NCBI GenBank assembly: GCA_023374025.1 | Contig: SIJG01000052.1 | Span: forward strand, 209,394-273,393 | Length of the DNA stretch: 64,000 bases | From: Heterodera schachtii | Taxonomy: Eukaryota; Nematoda; Chromadorea; Rhabditida; Heteroderidae | Direction: 5' to 3' | Part shown: one piece after another, positions 58,901 to 64,000 of the stretch | How the letters are laid out: each line of letters begins with the position of its first letter | Position numbering within the stretch: the first letter of the stretch is position 1 | The notes under the pieces: model-generated | The model's database searches: none | What the model saw: the letters and a program-made list of their open reading frames with translations, nothing else | Told to the model about the DNA's origin: nothing | Made by a program: the position numbers and the translations under genes

Positions 58901-59171
58901 TTAATATAAATGAATTAAAAAATATAGGTGATATAAAAGTAAAATTTATTTAATATACGATAAAAGGTCACTAAATATATGAGAAGGACATGGATTCAGA
59001 CAGCGAGAAAATTAGATAATATGAAGTAATAATTTCGATAATTGTAAGTATTTGCAATTTTAATGAATTTATCTGGCGGCAAGCCAGAGAAAAATGAGAA
59101 GCAAAAATAAATTTTTTGGAGTTAATTAATATATAGAATTTTATTTTAAATTTTTGCAACAGATTCAGAGT
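55988..59171. other. AT-rich gene desert
   Basis: A-rich. A GC patch at about 57675-57720 (CAACGAGTTTGTGCGATACATATGCTTCGGACGCTCGGGAGC) lies in a + frame open for over 40 codons with no ATG; its product is unrecognised. The minus-strand frame 58971-59159 is featureless. Confidence 0.5.
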
Positions 59172-59519
59172 GTTCCTAAGCCACCCTACGTTCGGGACAG
59201 TCCTGTCGGTGCTATGTCATTATTTAAAAACCATCATTATGTGCGTTATTTAAAAAACCATCAAAATAAAAATAATCAAGGTTTTTGAGTTCCTCGAGCT
59301 ATAACTTTTTTGAAACTTAATGAAATTTTTTGAAATTTTGCAGACCGATAGAAAACACATAGGGCTATCTAATGATATCAAGAATTAAAAATTTGGTTGC
59401 TTTCGAGCAAAGTTATAAATAATTTTTCGACAAAAAATTTCATAATGATGGTTTTTTAAATAACGCCCTTTATGATGGTTTTTAAATAACGGCTCCGTCC
59501 CGTCCTGTCGAGCGGAACC
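59172..59519. mobile_element. Small foldback element with about 45-bp inverted repeats
   Basis: CATTATTTAAAAACCATCAT ... GTTATTTAAAAAACCATCA (59218-59262) is the inverse of TGATGGTTTTTTAAATAACG ... ATGATGGTTTTTAAATAACG (59446-59491). Each arm is itself two tandem copies of a GTTATTTAAAAACCATCAT-like unit. GC-rich outer parts (CGGGACAGTCCTGTCGG left, GTCCCGTCCTGTCGAGCGG right) are also related. The interior of about 180 bp is T-rich and non-coding. Superfamily is unknown. Confidence 0.8.
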
Positions 59520-60970
59520 CATAAGAAGCTGGCTACTGCACGCACAATTATATTTTATAAATAAAATGATTAATAAACATATTCTCGTCTTCTTGTAATT
59601 AATGTTCATATGTAAAATTTATATTCGTTGCTTTAAATAAACACCAAAGGATAAATCTTCAAATAAATGTCAGAACAAAGAAATAAGTAAAAAATGAAAA
59701 ACATTAATTTACTTAAGCCATAAATTTATGCTATAAGCACAAAATTTAATTCATTCAATTCGAAAAAATTAAAACTAAAAAGTAAATATAATTTATTTAT
59801 TTTTTTGATATAATTATGAATTGAATTGAATTGCAACACAAAATTTTAAGATTCTGCATAGCAAGTGAAGTATAAAAGAGCAATTTTAATACAAAAATAT
59901 TCTTCATATATTTATTAATTAATTAACCAAATAATAAAAAGTCATAAAATTCGAAGAATAATTTAATTGCTAAATAATTAATATCGATTCTGTGAAAAAC
60001 ATAATGATAATTTGACAATTACAAATAAATTATAAAAATATATTTTTAACAATTTATTTCTCGACTTTTACGATAGAACGATGAGTAAAAACATTAATAA
60101 ATATTGTAATGTAATTATGACAAAAAATAATCAAAATATCAATTAAATTGAAACAATTTTGGTTTTTCAATTTTTACTTTTTGCAGATTTGTTTATGGTG
60201 CCGGTATTAAGTTTGAAAATAAAAATTCATTGTTAACAATAATTATAAAAAATAATATGCGCATTAACATAAGAAAAAAGTAAAGGCAGAAAAAGGCTAA
60301 ATATAAGATATGACATGCCTCACATCAAAGAAATGAAATGAAAAGCAGCGAGATAATTCAACAACTAATGAATATAACGAAAAAACCAATAATTTAAATA
60401 AAATGACAATAAAAAATTATTATTTAAATTTACTCTTTTAATTCAAAACATTAAACATATTTAAAGCACCTACGATACAAGTGAAGAATGAATATGAAAA
60501 AAGGTGTTTAAATAATGAAATATTGGAAAATATTGAAAAGAATATTAAATTAATATATTAATAATTGCATATTTAACATAGTAATCAATAAAACAAATTT
60601 AGATAAACAATTGACTTGTGAAGAATTATTTATTCAATAATGTATTTACAAATATATAATAAAACAAAGAAGAAGAATCAGTGCCGGTCTCAAGACTAAA
60701 AGGATGAAATAGAAAATAATTTATTAAAGAATATTGAGAAAACATATTAATAAGAATCAAATATATATTTTTTTAAATAAAAAATAAGTGTTCGTAAAAT
60801 ATATTATATTAATATAAAATTATTTGATTATCTTCAGAATATTATATCGTAAATCAAATAAATTACCGAGAGTTACGCCAATACGACATTTAAAATTAAA
60901 AAAATTATTTTTATTTTTTTATACAAATTACACGTAAAAGAAAACAAAAAAAAACAATTAATATAACGGT
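59520..60970. other. AT-rich spacer
   Basis: A-rich. Only 60691-60746, which resembles 35977-36035, and a small patch at 60196 (GGTGCCGGTATTAAG) are notable. No gene is supported. Confidence 0.5.
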
Positions 60971-61304
60971 AAATATTGATCATAGTCCCTAAACTCAAAA
61001 ATGCATAAAAACGGTCAGAATCGATGTAAAAAGGTTCGAAATAGGTTGGAAAAATAGAATTATTGGCGCGCTTGCCCTTTTTCAGGATGATAAGTGCCGA
61101 AAATGGAGTGCCAAACTCAGCTGAGACTCAAGTGACCGCATTATAAAAAGCAGTCCAAAGACATTTTAAATAATTTTCTAGGGTAATTTTTGGTGCTGAT
61201 CACGAATGTGAACTTTATTTTGCAAAATTCCGAACCCCGAACCCAAATTCGAACAAAAACTCAAAATTTATAAATAAAAGAAAACATATTATTAAGGGGT
61301 TTTG
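60971..61304 (+). repeat. Left arm of a 766-bp inverted repeat
   Basis: AAATATTGA.CATAGTCC...AAACTCAAAAATGCATAAAAACGGTCAGAATCGATGT and onward, the reverse complement of 61406-61736 at roughly 85-90% identity by eye. It includes GAACCCCGAACCCAAATTCG, which is shared with the 27.8 kb and 63.7 kb repeats. Confidence 0.95.
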
Positions 61305-61405
61305 AGGTTGCTGAACACGGATCGAAGACAACCGCCGTAGTCGAGTGTGCGGCGGTTTTTTAGCGCAATAAGCTAAATTCAATCTTTTATATTTGACGTT
61401 CTTTT
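61305..61405 (+). repeat. Loop of the 766-bp inverted repeat with its own GC hairpin
   Basis: The spacer of about 100 bp has an inner stem: AACCGCCG (61330-61337) pairs perfectly with CGGCGGTT (61350-61357) around a 12-nt loop. The + strand could fold as one long rod capped by a GC stem. Confidence 0.9.
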
Positions 61406-61736
61406 AAAAACCCCTAAAATTTGTTTTTCTTTAATTAATAAATTTGAGATTTTGTTCGAATTAGGGTTCGGGGTTCGGAATTTTGCAAAATAAAGGTCAT
61501 ATTCGTGATCAGCGCCACAAATTACCCTAGAAAATTATTTAAAATGTCTTTTGAGTGCTTTTTATAGCACGACCGATTGAGTCCCAGCTGAGTTTGGCAC
61601 TCAATTTTCGGCACTTTTCATCCTGAAAAAGGGCAAGCGCACCCTAATTCTATTTTTCCAACCCATCTCGAACCTTTTTACATCGATTCTGACCGTTTTT
61701 ATGCATTTTTGAGTTTGGGGACTATGCTCAATATTT
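61406..61736 (-). repeat. Right arm of a 766-bp inverted repeat
   Basis: From AAAAACCCCTAAAATTTG to CTATGCTCAATATTT, the inverse of 60971-61304. Substitutions are spread along the arms (GGCGCGCTTGCCC against GGGCAAGCGCACC), so this foldback is older than the one at 16.6 kb. Confidence 0.95.
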
Positions 61737-62308
61737 TCCTATAACTGTTAATGTTTCACAAAAAATTAAAAACTTATATGAAGACGAGCAAAAATAAACA
61801 ATTATTTTTTGAATTTACGAAATTTTAGTTAATTTAAAATATAAAATGTTTAAACTCTTTTTAATTTACACAAAGTTTTGAAATTACTCCTACATTTCCT
61901 AAAAACTTGAAAAAAATATAAAGAAATAAGATGAAGCCGAAAAAAAGAATATTAATTTTTAAAAATTATTCCTTAAAACAACTATAAGAAAAATTAATTT
62001 TTTATATTATAAAATATTGTAAAAAATGAGTGAAAAAAAACAAAAGTAAAGATTAAAAAGTTGAATTAGATGCAAAATCGTGTAAAAAATAAATTTTTAC
62101 AAATACATATTAAAACGAGAACTCCCGAAAGATTTCATGGCGTCAACTGTAGATATCAAGATTAAAAGAAAAAATGGAAAACGTTTATTAAAAAAAAGGA
62201 AAATATTATATTCAAAAAAAATTTATTTGTTACTAGACTAAATCATTTTTATTTTGAAAAATATTAATTAAATAAAAAAAAATTTTACTGGCGAAGGTGA
62301 GCCGACTC
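61737..62308. other. AT-rich spacer
   Basis: A-rich DNA with no supported feature up to the GC island at 62289. Confidence 0.55.
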
Positions 62309-62340
62309 ACTCGCAAGCACTGCCGTGCGGTTTTGCGAGT
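62309..62340 (+). repeat. Nested GC hairpin
   Basis: ACTCGCAA (62309-62316) pairs with TTGCGAGT (62333-62340). Inside, GCAC pairs with GTGC around TGCC. The structure lies in an isolated GC island (GGCGAAGGTGAGCCGACTC ...). Purpose unknown. Confidence 0.85.
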
Positions 62341-62639
62341 AGTATTAGATTATGGTATCCTAAAAAAATGCAATGTAAATAAAGAAAGACCAAAGCTATA
62401 TTACGCATTATGAGAATAATTTAAAGAACAATTAATTACCAGCACGCCTAATAAAACAATAATTTGAATATTTTTTATAAGTCGCATTTTTTCTTTTTGT
62501 AGATGATTAATAATTTTCAAAATTATAATTTATTTAAAAAAGAAAATACAATAAAAAATTTAATTAATTTTTGTATAATTGATTAATTATAAAATTGATT
62601 GATAAATTTAAAAATAATATTTATAAATAAAGACAATCA

Positions 62640-62916
62640 ACTTTTTTTCAATTATGATAATTTTAGGGGTGTATTTTATAAAATTTTTCGACAAAAAATT
62701 AATATTTTTTGGCATTTTGGCTTCCATTTTTCAAAAATATGGCATATGGGGATCCGGCGGTGCTGATAGGCGCCGCCGGGAAAATTTTTGAGTATTTTCA
62801 TGCAATTTTGTTAAGAAAATTGCTTAAAATTTCAAAAAAATTACTAAAAATTTTTTACTTTTTGGGTTTAAGGGGGGATGGGGCACGCCCCCCCCCCCCC
62901 CCCTAGCTACGTCCTT
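62640..62916 (-). mobile_element. End of a third transposon-like element
   Basis: It contains GATA-loop hairpin copy 3 (62754-62779) and ends in a C16 run followed by CTAGCTACGTCCTTG. Read on the minus strand, the end CAAGGACGTAGCTAGGGGGG resembles the CAGNGGCGTAGCTAGGGG type of DNA-transposon terminus found in many animals. No opposite terminus or target duplication is found, so the left limit is approximate. The 65-codon + frame across it (62709-62906) ends in polyproline from the C-run and is not a gene. Confidence 0.5.
62754..62779 (+). repeat. GATA-loop GC hairpin, copy 3
   Basis: 5' arm CCGGCGGTGCT, loop GATA, 3' arm GGCGCCGCCGG. All 11 positions pair, with T-G at pairs eight and eleven. 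It is followed by GAAAATTTTTGAGT, as in copy 1. Confidence 0.92.
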
Positions 62917-63270
62917 GTTCAGAAAGATACAGTTTTATATTAAATAAAATAAAGAGGAGATGCCATTTAGCAGGAAATACTCAAACCCTAATAAATTATT
63001 TAATTTGAAAAGAAAAAGTAAACAAAAAAATTAAATTAAAAGATAAACAATTAAAGATGCTCATGCGAAATAAATAACTCTATATAGGACAGGACTTAAC
63101 AGCAATGTGAAAAAATGAAAAACATCAAACTTTAAATTAAATATTAATGCGAATGTAAAATTTAATATTTGACATAACGTTTTTAAAGTTTTAAAGCTTA
63201 ATTATTGCTAAAAAATGATTAACATTTTGCACAAAAATCATTTTTGCCAAACCAAAATGTTTGAATGAAT
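62917..63270. other. AT-rich spacer
   Basis: Background DNA between the transposon end and the CT-rich dispersed segment. Nothing is supported. Confidence 0.55.
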
Positions 63271-64000
63271 AAAACTCACACTCTCTCTCTTCCTCCTTCT
63301 CTCTCTCCTTTCTGTCTCTTTGCTCTCTTACTCTCTCTCCACCACTCTCTCGATGCATTCTTCGAAAATCAACAGAAAACGACGCTGACCCGTCGGACCA
63401 ATGGCACTCTCATTTCTCAGCACAACTTTTGGCATTGATTGCCCCATCCAATGGGCCCTTCCCTCCTCTCCCACATTCCATTTCATTTTCATATTTTTCT
63501 CTGTAATCAATTGTTTCCTCCAATTTTATATTTTATTGCATTATAACGGGATCTGAATTAAAAATAGATTATCAAGTACAAATATTTTTCACACCATTAT
63601 TGAATATAAAAAAAAAATTTGTAACGCGCTTTCAAAAAAAAAAAATTATGTCAAGCGAGGGATACATCCAAAATTGTACAAATTTTGCGTCAAAGTTATT
63701 ATCACGAATCTGACATCCATTTCTTTGCCTTATTTCAACCCGGTACATGAATTCGAACAAAAAGTCAAAAATTAAATTTGTTTCAAAATTAAAATTTATG
63801 CAGCAAATGAACAAATGCAGAAAAAAATTCGATGGTGGGTAGGGTGGGAAATGTAAAGCATCAAATTATTTCACTAATAAAAAGCATTTATTATTTAAAA
63901 AGAATTTAGATTTAAATAAAGTGATTAACATTTTCTCATTAATAAAAAATAAATATTATTATGCATTAACTTTTTTGTACATTCATTGAAAAAATCTTTT
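63271..64000 (+). repeat. Long dispersed segment, copy 2 (runs off the window)
   Basis: Shares ordered blocks with 27060-29040: the CT tract, GAAAATCAACA, ACGACGCTGACCCGT, CCCCATCCAATGGGCCC, GTCAAAGTTAT, GACATCCATTTC, AATTCGAACAAAAA, and TTAAATAAAGTGATTAACATT. The middle is shorter by more than 1 kb, lacking the inverted part of the foldback. Minus-strand frames 63328-63510 and 63632-63814 are not conserved in phase with the other copy. Confidence 0.85.

Noticed and set aside
62709..62906. 65-codon + frame ending in polyproline
   Set aside because: The tail is the C16 run and the body is the hairpin-bearing transposon relic.
63328..63510. 60-codon minus-strand frame over the CT-rich segment
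   Set aside because: The corresponding region at 27.1-27.4 kb has frameshifting differences and stops in that phase.
1..64000. CRISPR arrays, bacterial operons, Shine-Dalgarno sites, rho-independent terminators
   Set aside because: No spacer-repeat arrays, no tightly packed ORFs and no stem plus poly-T pattern tied to a gene; the hairpins found belong to repeats.
1..64000. Telomeric arrays (TTAGGC or TTAGGG), rRNA, spliced-leader or snRNA genes
   Set aside because: I found no tandem telomere-like units and no recognisable conserved rRNA, SL or U-RNA sequence.

Overview
This 64 kb window is very AT-rich, repeat-laden eukaryotic DNA with no gene I can name. No open frame exceeds 127 codons, and nearly all the longer ones are F/L/I/Y/K/N-rich shadows of A-rich or T-rich DNA. 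There are no operons, Shine-Dalgarno sites, CRISPR arrays or rRNA. Transposons with 8-bp target duplications, tRNA-derived segments, TATA/initiator architecture and T-rich...CAG acceptor-like sites point to an animal, plausibly a nematode or other small invertebrate. That guess is weak. Most of the window also has more A than T on the + strand (for example 36001-36060: 37 A, 14 T), so it looks like one long, uniformly oriented gene desert into which distinct, less skewed sequences have been inserted.

Layout. 1-13.8 kb: A-rich desert, a 1.15 kb repeat present twice almost identically (4258-5411, 11402-12554) with a third truncated copy (5411-6020), and a 310-bp GA tract (6905-7213). 13.9-19.4 kb: a decayed transposon-like segment with a tRNA-Glu-like sequence (about 13.98-14.46 kb), a near-perfect inverted repeat with about 540-bp arms (16646-18090), and a complete non-autonomous hAT-type element (18461-19417). 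19.4-26.8 kb: desert with a dispersed repeat (21674-22430) and a 36-codon GC-rich ORF resembling a secreted peptide (22563-22673). 26.8-29.8 kb: CT-rich tract and a cluster of direct and inverted repeats that recurs at the right edge (63271-64000). 35.25-35.56 kb: remnant of an LTR retrotransposon (end of pol, polypurine tract, LTR start; minus strand). 37.44-37.58 kb: an isolated GC-rich, coding-like segment with sharp borders. 38181-39044: a second non-autonomous hAT-type element. 44775-54770: a 5 kb head-to-tail tandem duplication, each copy with a GC-rich island that has TATA/initiator spacing. 59.2-61.7 kb: two foldback elements. 62.75-62.92 kb: end of a third transposon-like sequence.

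The most unusual points are these. A 26-nt GC-rich hairpin with a GATA loop recurs in three different transposon-like elements, with some pairing-preserving changes. Two paralogous segments differ almost only by indels. A scatter of 50-150-bp GC-rich islands in the AT desert each carry a coding-like open frame. Because no gene product is identified with confidence, the annotation is mainly structural and the proposed exons and micro-ORFs are candidates only.
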